64,000 bases of DNA, from positions 2,728,001 through 2,792,000 of the forward strand of contig NZ_CP028561.1 of assembly GCF_002165255.2 (NCBI RefSeq), read 5' to 3'. Below, in pieces: positions 1 through 8,323 of this stretch; position 1 is the stretch's first letter, and each line of letters starts with the position of its first letter. The notes beneath the pieces were generated by a model. The model had not been told where the DNA came from. It searched no databases and saw only the letters and a list, made by a program, of their open reading frames with translations. A program made the translations under genes and the position numbers. This DNA comes from Acinetobacter sp. WCHA45. GTDB taxonomy: Bacteria; Pseudomonadota; Gammaproteobacteria; Pseudomonadales; Moraxellaceae.

Positions 1-923
1 TGCCATTCACCTAAACTAATTAAGGTTTCGACAAAGGTGGCAGGATAGTCATCATGACGTAATCCTTTAATAACACCTTGAGGCTGTAAATCCGTTAAAG
101 CTGCATAACCAATCGGTATCGGCACGAGCCAACCTTTTAAATGTTCAGGCCGTGGTCGTAACGTCCAAACACCGTCTACTGACTCTTGATCGACTGATGC
201 TTCCTGTGCAGTACTGACAAAATTGAAGCGGTGAATGTCCAATAAAGTATCGAGTAAATCAGGACTATTTTTCTGAGTCGCTAAATATGTTGGATACTGA
301 GCCAACCAATTTTGATGTGCCATCAAAAGCTCATGACGATGCTGTAAAGCAAAGCCTGGTAATACACTCCGACGTAGTATTTTGGTTTTATCTACCGCAT
401 CATGTTCTGACCAATTGATCAATTTAGCTTTGACACGCTTATGTGGGAAAACAGAACCACCTGCCAAACGCATGTTATAGACCAAGTGATTTAATCGATC
501 TAACAGGCTTTGTGTCTGAGTAGATAAATCTTCATCATTGGCAGATAGATGCGGATCAAGACCATCTCCCGCCAAACCAATCACTAAACTGACTTCAAAA
601 TGTCCCTTGCCCTCTTCAATCATCGCTGGTGTAGAACCATCTGCTTTCAAGGGGTGACGAGCCAAATTCAGTTGATAAGGCGAATAGCGGAAACTATTGG
701 TTTTGGTAATTTGTGGGTTAAATTGATGAGATATAATCCCGACACCACAACACTCAATAGATGCATATTCAGCAATTTGATTCAGCTGACGCTGTAAATG
801 ATGCATAAATCCAGTGAATGCACTCGGTGCTGGGAAGCCCCACGTTAAATGACTACTGATAATAGATGCATTTTCAACATTTAAACGTACAACATACAAT
901 GCTTTAGGATAAGTCCGATGCAT
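1..923 (-). CDS. csy2: Type I-F Cascade subunit Csy2 (Cas5f), 3' part outside window
   Basis: Open minus-strand frame running off the left edge; about 307 residues are visible, beginning MHRTYPKALYVVRLNVENAS. Csy2 is the Cas5-like subunit that, with Csy1, caps the 5' handle of the crRNA in the type I-F surveillance complex. The start ATG (921-923) shares one base with the csy1 stop (TAATG), so the two are translationally coupled. Identification rests on position directly after csy1 and on Csy2-like sequence such as HLTWGFPAPSAFTGF near residue 26. Csy3 and Cas6f are expected beyond the window. No stop or frameshift in the visible part. Confidence 0.9.
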   Translation of the reverse strand, partial: MHRTYPKALYVVRLNVENASIISSHLTWGFPAPSAFTGFMHHLQRQLNQIAEYASIECCGVGIISHQFNPQITKTNSFRYSPYQLNLARHPLKADGSTPAMIEEGKGHFEVSLVIGLAGDGLDPHLSANDEDLSTQTQSLLDRLNHLVYNMRLAGGSVFPHKRVKAKLINWSEHDAVDKTKILRRSVLPGFALQHRHELLMAHQNWLAQYPTYLATQKNSPDLLDTLLDIHRFNFVSTAQEASVDQESVDGVWTLRPRPEHLKGWLVPIPIGYAALTDLQPQGVIKGLRHDDYPATFVETLISLGEW

Positions 924-2257
924 TAGGCAAACTCCTCTTTCAGCAATTGTAATTTGTCACGTAAAATCAGAGACCAAGCACGGGCTTCATGATCATCTAA
1001 ATCCAAAATTTTTCCTTTTTGGGTGAGGATATCATTGAGCCATTTGCCAAAGTTATAACCCACTTCAGTATGCCAATCTCGTTCACGATAGGCCTGTAAC
1101 CACTCGGTTTCTTCTTCCGTCAATTCTTCGGCATCTTCTTTATCAAACAGTGCTTCTCGGTAGCCATAATCGAGCCAAAAGCTTTCTGCACGACTAAAAT
1201 TAGAATCCTGTGTCCAGCCTGATGGCGCACTTTGTTGTAGTTCAAAACTCATATCAATGATGCAATCCGCCAATTTAGAGACCAAATCATCACGCTGGGA
1301 ACGGAATTCATCATTATTACGACGATTTTCTTTACGATACAAAGCCACGATTTTATGCAACAAAGGCTTAATGTCTTTACGATTGCTTAAATAGGCTGTA
1401 AAAACCGAACCACGTTTTGGTAGTTCAATCTGCTGACCTTTCCAAGTTGGTGGAATAGACGGTAATAGCCACATAGAGCCACGACGGTCACTATTAAGCT
1501 GTGAAATATTTTGTGGTTTAGAACCACCAAAATTTTGTACCAATAGATTCGGGTATTCACGGCTTTCATGTGCATGATGTAATTTTTTAAACCGTGCTTC
1601 ATGTAGTGCTTTACTCTCATCGCTAAACCGATCATATGAGAGCTGTTGATACGCTCGATGAACCAATGAACTCGGATATAAAATCACCAAGGTATGATAT
1701 TCATCATCTTGCACAGGAAATAACACTTGTTTCGATAAACGTCCTGCATTGAGTTCTGTTGGCAACTGACTAAATGCTAAAAAACGCTCATAACGCAGTT
1801 GTGCCGTTTCAGATTTCACAGACAATGCTGTGATTAATTCCTGATCTGCATTTAACAAACGCTCTAGTAACGACGTACCTTGAAAAGATAAACGCAGCAT
1901 CTTAAAGACATCGAGTACAGCTGCATTACCAATGACATCCGCATCTAGTTTGATACCTTGGGAACCCACATAGTCATGTGTTTTATCCGTATTGCTATAA
2001 AACATGGCAGATGCTTTTGAATCAGGATGATGCTGTTTCGGCGTATGAGTCGCCAAACGTAATTGGCTAATACGCAAACTTGCATCATCAAGCCACGTTT
2101 CAACCTCATATTTTTCTAATAACTTGTTACGCTCTGCCGTGTCATCCGCTTTAAGTTTTTCTAGCTTTTCATTCAAACGTCCTTGAATATATTGCTCGAT
2201 TAACTCACGAATGCTAGCAGGCTCGGAGTCTTGAACTCCCTCTACTTCATCATTCAT
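923..2257 (-). CDS. csy1: Type I-F Cascade large subunit Csy1 (Cas8f)
   Basis: 444 residues, the usual Csy1 length. In the I-F complex Csy1 recognises the CC PAM and, with Csy2, holds the 5' end of the crRNA. The sequence is acidic at both ends with no membrane segment. It follows cas2-3 after an unusually long gap of 406 bp, whereas the rest of the operon is overlapped or coupled. That gap carries the CreTA-like unit described separately and must also hold or transmit the promoter for csy1-csy2-csy3-cas6f. Start ATG at 2257 is the only plausible one; no strong Shine-Dalgarno precedes it (AATGAGTACAAAAA). Confidence 0.93.
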   Translation of the reverse strand: MNDEVEGVQDSEPASIRELIEQYIQGRLNEKLEKLKADDTAERNKLLEKYEVETWLDDASLRISQLRLATHTPKQHHPDSKASAMFYSNTDKTHDYVGSQGIKLDADVIGNAAVLDVFKMLRLSFQGTSLLERLLNADQELITALSVKSETAQLRYERFLAFSQLPTELNAGRLSKQVLFPVQDDEYHTLVILYPSSLVHRAYQQLSYDRFSDESKALHEARFKKLHHAHESREYPNLLVQNFGGSKPQNISQLNSDRRGSMWLLPSIPPTWKGQQIELPKRGSVFTAYLSNRKDIKPLLHKIVALYRKENRRNNDEFRSQRDDLVSKLADCIIDMSFELQQSAPSGWTQDSNFSRAESFWLDYGYREALFDKEDAEELTEEETEWLQAYRERDWHTEVGYNFGKWLNDILTQKGKILDLDDHEARAWSLILRDKLQLLKEEFA

Positions 2258-2353
2258 TTTTTGTACTCATTACAAAATAAATTATGTTTTAAATCATTTT
2301 TTGTTATCATCTAGATAGATTAACTATCGTAAATGATGAATGTATCCAATTAA

Positions 2354-2386
2354 TCAGACCCTTCTGATTAAATGCGTGCTAAACAT
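2354..2386 (-). CDS. creT: CreT-like toxin mini-ORF, 10 codons with tandem AGA-AGG
   Basis: Reads M-F-S-T-H-L-I-R-R-V-stop; codons 8 and 9 are AGA and AGG, both minor arginine codons. Eight bases, TAAGGGGG (2399-2392), can pair along the anti-Shine-Dalgarno with one G:U, five bases before the ATG: far stronger than the sites of neighbouring cas genes. TAATCAGA and TCTGATTA (2349-2368) form a perfect 8-bp stem with a 4-nt loop over the tandem codons and stop. Known CreT RNAs are tiny, highly translated ORFs with rare codons plus a stem that sequester a minor tRNA (family knowledge). Function here is inferred from this match, the promoter position and the guide target upstream. Confidence 0.72.
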   Translation of the reverse strand: MFSTHLIRRV

Positions 2387-2448
2387 TATTTCCCCCTTAC
2401 CCTATCGGGTGATGTGTGATCCTGCCAGATCGATGGTTAATCTTTATT

Positions 2449-2481
2449 TAAATATTAAACCTAGTTACTTTAATTCAAACT
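2449..2481 (-). promoter_or_regulatory. Probable creT promoter, covered by the CreA target
   Basis: On the minus strand a -35-like TTGAAT (2478-2473) is followed by AT-rich -10 candidates TAATAT (2457-2452, 15-bp spacer) or TATTTA (2454-2449, 18-bp spacer), about 60-70 bp before the mini-ORF. The guide target (2462-2481) covers the -35 and the spacer, so effector binding would block transcription. An 8-bp inverted repeat, GTTACTTT ... AAAGTAAC (2464-2490), also brackets the -35. The exact -10 is uncertain. Confidence 0.5.
2460..2481 (+). promoter_or_regulatory. CC PAM plus protospacer-like target of the adjacent guide
   Basis: CC at 2460-2461, the type I-F PAM, is followed by TAGTTACTTTAATTCAAACT (2462-2481). 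This matches the guide at 2600-2619 at 17 of 20 positions. Mismatches are at guide positions 6, 11 and 18. Positions 6 and 18 are bases that type I effectors flip out and do not read. Partial pairing of this kind supports binding without Cas2-3 cleavage in known CreA/CreR guides (family knowledge). Confidence 0.75.
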
Positions 2482-2571
2482 AAAAGTAACCATAACAAGT
2501 AAAATACAGATTTTTCTTTTATTCCACAAGCTATTTCTATGTAAAATAAAAAGACTTATCATTACTAAGTA

Positions 2572-2647
2572 AGGCACTACCATAAAGGTAGCTTAGAAAT
2601 AGTTCCTTTTATTCAATCTGTTCACTGCCATATAGGCAGCTTAGAAA
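2572..2647 (+). CRISPR. creA: Minimal CRISPR-like unit (CreA-like guide RNA gene)
   Basis: Two I-F-type repeats flank a 20-nt guide. Repeat 2 (2620-2647) is a full 28-nt I-F repeat starting GTTCACTGCC and ending CTTAGAAA. Repeat 1 (2572-2599) matches it at 22 of the last 25 bases; the first three bases differ and the final CTTAGAAA 5'-handle is intact. Hairpin changes in repeat 1 break part of the stem. The guide (2600-2619) is 12 nt shorter than the usual 32-nt I-F spacer. A -10-like TATCAT at 2557-2562 would start transcription about 10 bases before repeat 1. Orientation is opposite to the cas operon. Most likely a crRNA-like regulatory guide; a relic mini-array is the alternative. Confidence 0.78.
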
Positions 2648-2653
2648 GCAAGG

Positions 2654-2678
2654 TTTATCAGGGTTATTCCCTGATAAA
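2654..2678. terminator. Hairpin over the cas2-3 stop codon
   Basis: Perfect 10-bp inverted repeat TTTATCAGGG / CCCTGATAAA with a 5-nt loop that contains the cas2-3 stop. No clear T-run follows on either strand, so it may terminate weakly, end the CreA transcript or protect the cas2-3 mRNA end. Confidence 0.4.
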
Positions 2679-5600
2679 TCCTAACCAATCGTGGTATTTC
2701 CACTTTTGCAGGTCTTCTAGCTTGGGTAAATTTAAACTTAAATAACGCCCACAATTCTCACTCCAAATTCTTTCATTTGGATTGACCTCCACATATTTCT
2801 GCAATGCCTGCTGAGGATTCTGATTTGGCCAACAATGAATCTGCGGATTGTTAGGTAGCTCAACTCGTCGAATTAAACTTTCTTCATAAAGCCAATTTCC
2901 CGTTTTATCGTTATAGGCATAAAGACCTAACTCGCTCTCTTCTTCCTCTGCCCTAAATGCCATTAACTTTTCTGCTTGTGATTGTCTAAATTGGCTCAAG
3001 CGTTGCAGAATACCTGTGTAATGAATGGGCGTGTTCCAAAAAGCATAGGTTGGAAATTTAATCGGTACACTTTTACTCACTCGCATATCAGAGCTAATTC
3101 CTTGCCCCAATAAAATTGAATGCATGCGATCATGTTCTAAATCAACTAAATTTGGATAACCAAATTTTTCATAATATTTCTTTAAGTAGTTTGCTCCCGG
3201 TTGTTGCAAACGTGGTATAGCATCTAATTGATCTAGATGTACTTTTCGAATTAACCCATTATCAACATTCTCAGCAGTACCATTTAAAAAATGTCTATCC
3301 GCTTTAAACTCGAAACCTGTCGCTTCAAAGCCTGGGCGTGAAAAACAACTTCGATCAGGATGTTTAAAATGTCGAATATTGGTTTCCATTAAAAATACAT
3401 TTGGTTTGTTATAAGCTTCTATCCGATGGCGTCGCACCCTTCCAGAAGCCTGAATAATCGAACGCATAGATGATGGTTCTAAGATCATCCAATCATAGTC
3501 GTGATCTCGCCCCACCTCACAGACAGGCGAGGCGAAAACCAAAATAATATGTTGTTGTTCTGGATATCTTTTTAACCACCCCTTAACCATGGCATGATCG
3601 TGTGGCTGTTTAGCTTGGTTTCGATCTAAAATTTCGTCTAAATATTTTTCAATATTTGCACGCATTAACAATGGAAAACGCGAATGATAGACACAAATAT
3701 GAATACGTATATTTGGATCAATTTGCTGTTTTAATATTTGCTGAGCAATCTCCGCCAAAGGATCAATATTGGCAAAACGTACCAAGCCTACGCTGTATTG
3801 TTTGCCTGTATCGGGATCTGTAATCGAATTTTCACGATGTGCAAGCATTGTTGTTTGCAGAATTTTTTCCGCAAATACTTTTTCCCACTTCTCCTGAGCT
3901 GATATTTTTCGGGGTAATCCCACCCATTCAACTGTACGTCGTTTAGTGTGCTGTGCTTGCTGATTTAAGAATTCAACACGTTGTTTAGTAAATTTGAGAT
4001 GGGCTTTTTTAAAGATGTCGTTCGCTTGACTGTCACTGATATTTTGATCACAAGGAATGACCTCATGATAAATACTGCTTGGATTTTCATCAAACCACGC
4101 AGCAATAATCGGTTGGTCTGCTTGTGTACGATTGGCATTATAAAATTTTCGCCCTGAACTATACGCTAAATACAAACCATTAATTTCGGCAGGTGTTAGC
4201 GTTGCAGAGGACAATAATACCCGACTACCCAGTAAACCTGCCCAGTGTACTAAACGTGTCAATGCATAATAATCTTCAGGAGAAAAATCATCAGGTTCAT
4301 CAAGTACCAAATCTGAAGACATTAAACGTAACATCGGTGCAATTTGTTTACCGCCACGCGTACTTTCAGTGGCTGGAATCAAATGATCTATCGTGCAACA
4401 TAAAATAGGACTCATCAGCATTTTTCTAACTTGATGATTTCCCTTTAACCATTTGGCAAACATATGCTGCTGATCCAGAATGCCTTCGAAATCTAGCTCA
4501 TGATCATCGTAATCCACATAACTTTCTTCATCTGTAAGACCATTTAAGGATTCTGAACCAATATTTTCTGCAATATACTGATTTTGTTTAGGATCAAGAT
4601 TTTCTATATTTTCTTGTAAAATTTCAGATGAATCTTTCTGACTATAACTTTCAAATATTTCTTTAACTGCTCCGCCACCGACCATAATGGCTAAATCAGT
4701 TTCATCCAAATCGAGTTTTTGACGTAAAGCCTTACCTGTTTGCAAAGTTAATGTTCTAAGACCTAAAGCAATATTAAAACGTGCACCTTTTTCAGGATCA
4801 GCAAGGCCGTACATAATGCGGGTATTACCCAAGGTTTTGCCTCGACCTGTCGAAGCTAAATTCACACCAAAAAAACCATGATTTGGATAGTCTTTTTGTA
4901 TTTTACGCGCCAGTTGATAAGACTTATCTTGCCATTGGTAATATGGATTATTGGTTTTTCCTTCCAAACTTTTTTGCTGAGGTAAATGATCAAACAAGGC
5001 ATCTAATCGAGTCAATGCCCCCATAAGTTGCCTAACCGATTGACTCACTCCCACCAAATGATCATCTAGTGTTTGTTTTAATGATCCAAATTTATCTGTA
5101 TTAGCATATCGCTCATAACTTGGATCATGCCATTTAGGATTGGCATCACAGCTTGAATAATAATGATCTGACAACATTAAGGTCAACCGTGAAATATGAC
5201 TCACATACGGATCATATAACCCAATTGAATGAGGAAGATTCAGCAGTTGCATTAAATTTCCTGCACATGAATTTGCTTCTTTACACCACGTGTCACTATT
5301 GAAAGGAATATGCTCTTGCCGAATATCCCAGCATTTCTTAATTTCTTTTTGTTTACTGGTATCATCCTCTAAATATTGTTTTGGATAGCACCATTTAAAG
5401 TTTAAGTCATCCAAAACCGTTTTAAATTTGTTTGCTTCATAACTTGGATCCTTTGTATTTAGTATAGGTAAGCGATGATGTGAAACAATGAGCCATGCGG
5501 TTAGTTTTGCAATCGATGGTAAATTTTGAAAAGGCGAATTTGATACTTGGTCGATTTCATCTTTAATAACATTTTCAAACCACGAAAAATCATGACGTTT

Positions 5601-6149
5601 TCCAGATATTGAAGTTAGCTGAGAAATCCAATCCTTATCTGTATCGCCACAACTATGCACAAAAGCTTCAAATAATCTCAAAGAAATCCATTCATGTCGA
5701 AACGGATCTGCTACTGGTTTTTTATTCTTTAAAGCATTTTTTAGCTTTGCTGCAAAAAAAGGATTAATTTTACCAAAATCATGAAATAGTGCCGCGATAC
5801 GAGTGATTTGACTAACAAAACTTGCTGAGTGCCAATTCTGATCACAATAATCTACTTTTAGCTGTTTTGATGTTCGATTGACTGGCACAATTCCTTCACT
5901 ATTAAATTTGTTGTGATTGCCCACTATCCACAGCAACTCACTTCTACGCCTGCCCCGAATCCAATGACAACTTACTGCTGTACTTTTAGTCACAGTCTTA
6001 CGCAACAATTTTTTAACTGAGATTAGACCTTCTTCGGTAATCACCGTTTGCCAGGTGTTATCTCCAATCCGATCAGCAAAAGCATCTAGCACACGCCTGG
6101 TTCGAGGAATCGCTTTCTTTTCGCATTGGCTAATAAACGTCACAATCAT
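2664..6149 (-). CDS. cas2-3: Type I-F Cas2-Cas3 fusion nuclease-helicase
   Basis: 1161 residues, the normal size for the I-F fusion that both partners Cas1 in spacer acquisition and degrades targets. Residues 1 to about 95 form the Cas2 domain. The HD nuclease follows (HDFGK near residue 123). The helicase has Walker A GRGKT near 434, a DEPD box near 617, SSATL (motif III) and QASGRVRRHR (motif VI) near 898. All motifs are intact, so the nuclease should be active. Its start overlaps the cas1 stop by four bases (ATGA). The gene ends 16 bp from the canonical repeat of the creA-like unit. Confidence 0.95.
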   Translation of the reverse strand: MIVTFISQCEKKAIPRTRRVLDAFADRIGDNTWQTVITEEGLISVKKLLRKTVTKSTAVSCHWIRGRRRSELLWIVGNHNKFNSEGIVPVNRTSKQLKVDYCDQNWHSASFVSQITRIAALFHDFGKINPFFAAKLKNALKNKKPVADPFRHEWISLRLFEAFVHSCGDTDKDWISQLTSISGKRHDFSWFENVIKDEIDQVSNSPFQNLPSIAKLTAWLIVSHHRLPILNTKDPSYEANKFKTVLDDLNFKWCYPKQYLEDDTSKQKEIKKCWDIRQEHIPFNSDTWCKEANSCAGNLMQLLNLPHSIGLYDPYVSHISRLTLMLSDHYYSSCDANPKWHDPSYERYANTDKFGSLKQTLDDHLVGVSQSVRQLMGALTRLDALFDHLPQQKSLEGKTNNPYYQWQDKSYQLARKIQKDYPNHGFFGVNLASTGRGKTLGNTRIMYGLADPEKGARFNIALGLRTLTLQTGKALRQKLDLDETDLAIMVGGGAVKEIFESYSQKDSSEILQENIENLDPKQNQYIAENIGSESLNGLTDEESYVDYDDHELDFEGILDQQHMFAKWLKGNHQVRKMLMSPILCCTIDHLIPATESTRGGKQIAPMLRLMSSDLVLDEPDDFSPEDYYALTRLVHWAGLLGSRVLLSSATLTPAEINGLYLAYSSGRKFYNANRTQADQPIIAAWFDENPSSIYHEVIPCDQNISDSQANDIFKKAHLKFTKQRVEFLNQQAQHTKRRTVEWVGLPRKISAQEKWEKVFAEKILQTTMLAHRENSITDPDTGKQYSVGLVRFANIDPLAEIAQQILKQQIDPNIRIHICVYHSRFPLLMRANIEKYLDEILDRNQAKQPHDHAMVKGWLKRYPEQQHIILVFASPVCEVGRDHDYDWMILEPSSMRSIIQASGRVRRHRIEAYNKPNVFLMETNIRHFKHPDRSCFSRPGFEATGFEFKADRHFLNGTAENVDNGLIRKVHLDQLDAIPRLQQPGANYLKKYYEKFGYPNLVDLEHDRMHSILLGQGISSDMRVSKSVPIKFPTYAFWNTPIHYTGILQRLSQFRQSQAEKLMAFRAEEEESELGLYAYNDKTGNWLYEESLIRRVELPNNPQIHCWPNQNPQQALQKYVEVNPNERIWSENCGRYLSLNLPKLEDLQKWKYHDWLGFIRE

Positions 6150-7126
6150 AATGCTTCTCCATCTACATCATGATTTTTACAAGCTTGTGCTTTAACTTGA
6201 TCAAACATAAAGTCCAGACATTTATGCTCGGTAAATTTCTGCAAAATCTGCTGTCTAAATTCTTGTTCAGTCATTTTTTCTTTGGCGCAAATAAAGGCAT
6301 AAGGCAAAACCACAGCATCCTTAATTAAATCTGCCACATCAAACACTAAAGCCCCTCGACGCGTCTTGCCATGCATGACTGCAAAACCGTGTGGAATTCC
6401 AAGTACCCAAAGTGTTGTCGCTGCTAAACCATAAGCCAGATAATTGCCATGATTTAAAAAATCATTGGCTAAATCACCTTGTTCAGGATTGCGACTAAAA
6501 TCCTTTAAACCTGTACGAGTCGCTGCAATTTTATAAAGTTGCTTTGTGGTTGCAGCTTCTGCAAGTAGTAAGTCTCCAACTTTAGTTTGTTGTGAAATTC
6601 TTGCTGCATAACCCGTTAAAGCCTGTTGAATATCTAAATCATCCACATGAAAGGTATATTCTTTTAAATCTCGGTCTTTCGACCAAATCTTCTGAATATA
6701 TTCAACTCGTGCCAATTGAAAATGTTTAGCAACATCTAAGCGTTTGGCTTCATCAAACCAAAATTGCATCCAACCTTGCATATACTCAGTTGGACGGTAT
6801 TCACTTTGTGGTGTCATCCATTCAATTTCACAGCCCATAAACAAAGGCGTGCCACCTCCACCTGCAAAACCAACCAGAACACCTGCACTTGCGAGCATGC
6901 GCATTGCTGCTTGAGTAATTGATGTGCCTGTACCCAATAGAATCACTGTAGTATTGGCAATTGGAATATTCCAGTACTGATTTTCGTTTTTAGCCTCGGT
7001 CAGATAAAGAACTCGACCATCTTTCTGCATCACACGGCAATGTTCAAGATAGTACAAATTGGCACGTTTCGAATGTAATATTGCTTTTAGATCTGATGGA
7101 TTAAGCTGTTCCATTCTTATCATCAA
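6146..7126 (-). CDS. cas1: Type I-F CRISPR integrase Cas1
   Basis: 326 residues as drawn. Cas1 is the metal-dependent DNA integrase that inserts new spacers, working with the Cas2 domain of Cas2-3. The C-terminal half has the expected helical domain with conserved stretch GNYLAYGLAATTLWVLGIPH and acidic/histidine residues further on. Family members usually begin M-E-x-L-N-P-S-D-L-K, so the true start may be the ATG at 7114 (322 residues) rather than 7126; neither has a strong Shine-Dalgarno. First gene of the operon; the promoter should lie in 7127-7271, where a CGTCA/TGACG inverted repeat (7195-7209) is visible. Confidence 0.93.
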   Translation of the reverse strand: MMIRMEQLNPSDLKAILHSKRANLYYLEHCRVMQKDGRVLYLTEAKNENQYWNIPIANTTVILLGTGTSITQAAMRMLASAGVLVGFAGGGGTPLFMGCEIEWMTPQSEYRPTEYMQGWMQFWFDEAKRLDVAKHFQLARVEYIQKIWSKDRDLKEYTFHVDDLDIQQALTGYAARISQQTKVGDLLLAEAATTKQLYKIAATRTGLKDFSRNPEQGDLANDFLNHGNYLAYGLAATTLWVLGIPHGFAVMHGKTRRGALVFDVADLIKDAVVLPYAFICAKEKMTEQEFRQQILQKFTEHKCLDFMFDQVKAQACKNHDVDGEAL

Positions 7127-7271
7127 TTATGAAGAAGAGTTATCCTTAAAATATCCTGTTCCAATAATTATTTAAACAAATTTCAGGAAATTAACGTCAC
7201 ATATTGACGCAGTCTTTTTTAAAGAATTTGTGTGATTCCTACAGTTAAAAATATTTTTAAAACTTAATACT

Positions 7272-8321
7272 TTAATACACTGGGGCTAATATCTTCTTCT
7301 CTTTCCCCCCTAACCAGACTAAATACTCATTCTCTATCGCCTGTTTATAAGCCCAATCAGCAACTCGATGTGAGCGTTGGAGATCAGTCAAAAAACCAAA
7401 TTGCGAAATTTCCTGAGTAATCGCATGATTATGCAGATGATTACGTTCTCTCCATTGCTCCAAGAATTGCTCGGATGCTAAATAATTACTTTTCTGTGAA
7501 TTACATTTGTCATCTGACAGAACAAAGTTATGTCCGGTATCGGCAGGATATAAAGACCATGGAATAAAATGATCTACAGCATATTTGGAATTTTTTAGGC
7601 TTTTGCCACAGTAAAAACACTGGCATTGCTGTAAATCAATTAAGAAGTCCGCGACCTGCCCCAGTTGATTGCGACTTGGGGCAAACATGAATTCATCCAG
7701 GTCAGGCAAACCATCCAGTACCACCAGGTTCTGCTTGTTTAGCCGAACGAAATCAATCCAGCGTTTCTGACACAACTCTTCAATGATTTCACTAAATTGT
7801 CTTAAGCAATACATCACCTTGGGCAACAGCTTGAGGGACTGCTTGGAATCTTCAAGATTATAGAGAAATTCTACGATTTGACCATTTAAATTCTGCAAAT
7901 ATACTACCGGCATTTGCTTTACCGTTGTCGCAACTGTTCGCTTCAGCCTGTTCCAGTAAAGTACATCCTTTCTCAACGCGGCCAAGGTCTTGAATTGTTG
8001 CTGTGCATTCTGAATTTCACTGATGATCTTTGCCTGCTTACCAGTGCTTTGATGAATAGTAAAAGGCTCATACTGGTTAAACTGAAACGGCAGTGACTGT
8101 TTCCAGTACAGGTCAATAAACTTTTCAGCAATATCCTGATATTCCAAATGCAAGGCAGCACCGGTATCTTGACCCTGTTCAATCGCCAGACGCGTGATAC
8201 TTATCAGCAAAGCAAACTTATATGTCGAAGTAAATGCCCCTGACTGCAAAATCTGCTGAATATGCTTCAAGAATTTTAACTGTTCTTGAGGGGTTGGTAT
8301 TTCGGCTATACTGAATAACAT
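7272..8321 (-). CDS. HNH endonuclease, probable defence gene
   Basis: 349 residues. The C-terminal third is an HNH nuclease: CxxC (CFYCGK, near residue 235), the DHFIPW strand near 248, then a His-Asn and DDKCNSQKSNYL near 268-279. The CxxC would form the zinc site with a second pair. The N-terminal 230 residues are helical and not recognised. The start is 2 bp after the methyltransferase stop, so the two form an operon, and the pair sits directly upstream of cas1. The context suggests an anti-phage role, but the substrate is unknown. Restriction with protective methylation is one option; the partner looks more like a small-molecule methyltransferase than a DNA one. Confidence 0.75.
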   Translation of the reverse strand: MLFSIAEIPTPQEQLKFLKHIQQILQSGAFTSTYKFALLISITRLAIEQGQDTGAALHLEYQDIAEKFIDLYWKQSLPFQFNQYEPFTIHQSTGKQAKIISEIQNAQQQFKTLAALRKDVLYWNRLKRTVATTVKQMPVVYLQNLNGQIVEFLYNLEDSKQSLKLLPKVMYCLRQFSEIIEELCQKRWIDFVRLNKQNLVVLDGLPDLDEFMFAPSRNQLGQVADFLIDLQQCQCFYCGKSLKNSKYAVDHFIPWSLYPADTGHNFVLSDDKCNSQKSNYLASEQFLEQWRERNHLHNHAITQEISQFGFLTDLQRSHRVADWAYKQAIENEYLVWLGGKEKKILAPVY

Positions 8322-8323
8322 AT

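Noticed and set aside
2258..2663. Ordinary CRISPR array between cas2-3 and csy1
   Set aside because: Only two repeats, one degenerate, and a 20-nt guide; no 32-nt spacer and no further repeat on either side.
7914..8182. Short ORFs on both strands inside the HNH gene, and similar ORFs inside acnD, prpC, dadA and others
   Set aside because: They are alternative frames of clearly coding genes with no own start signals.
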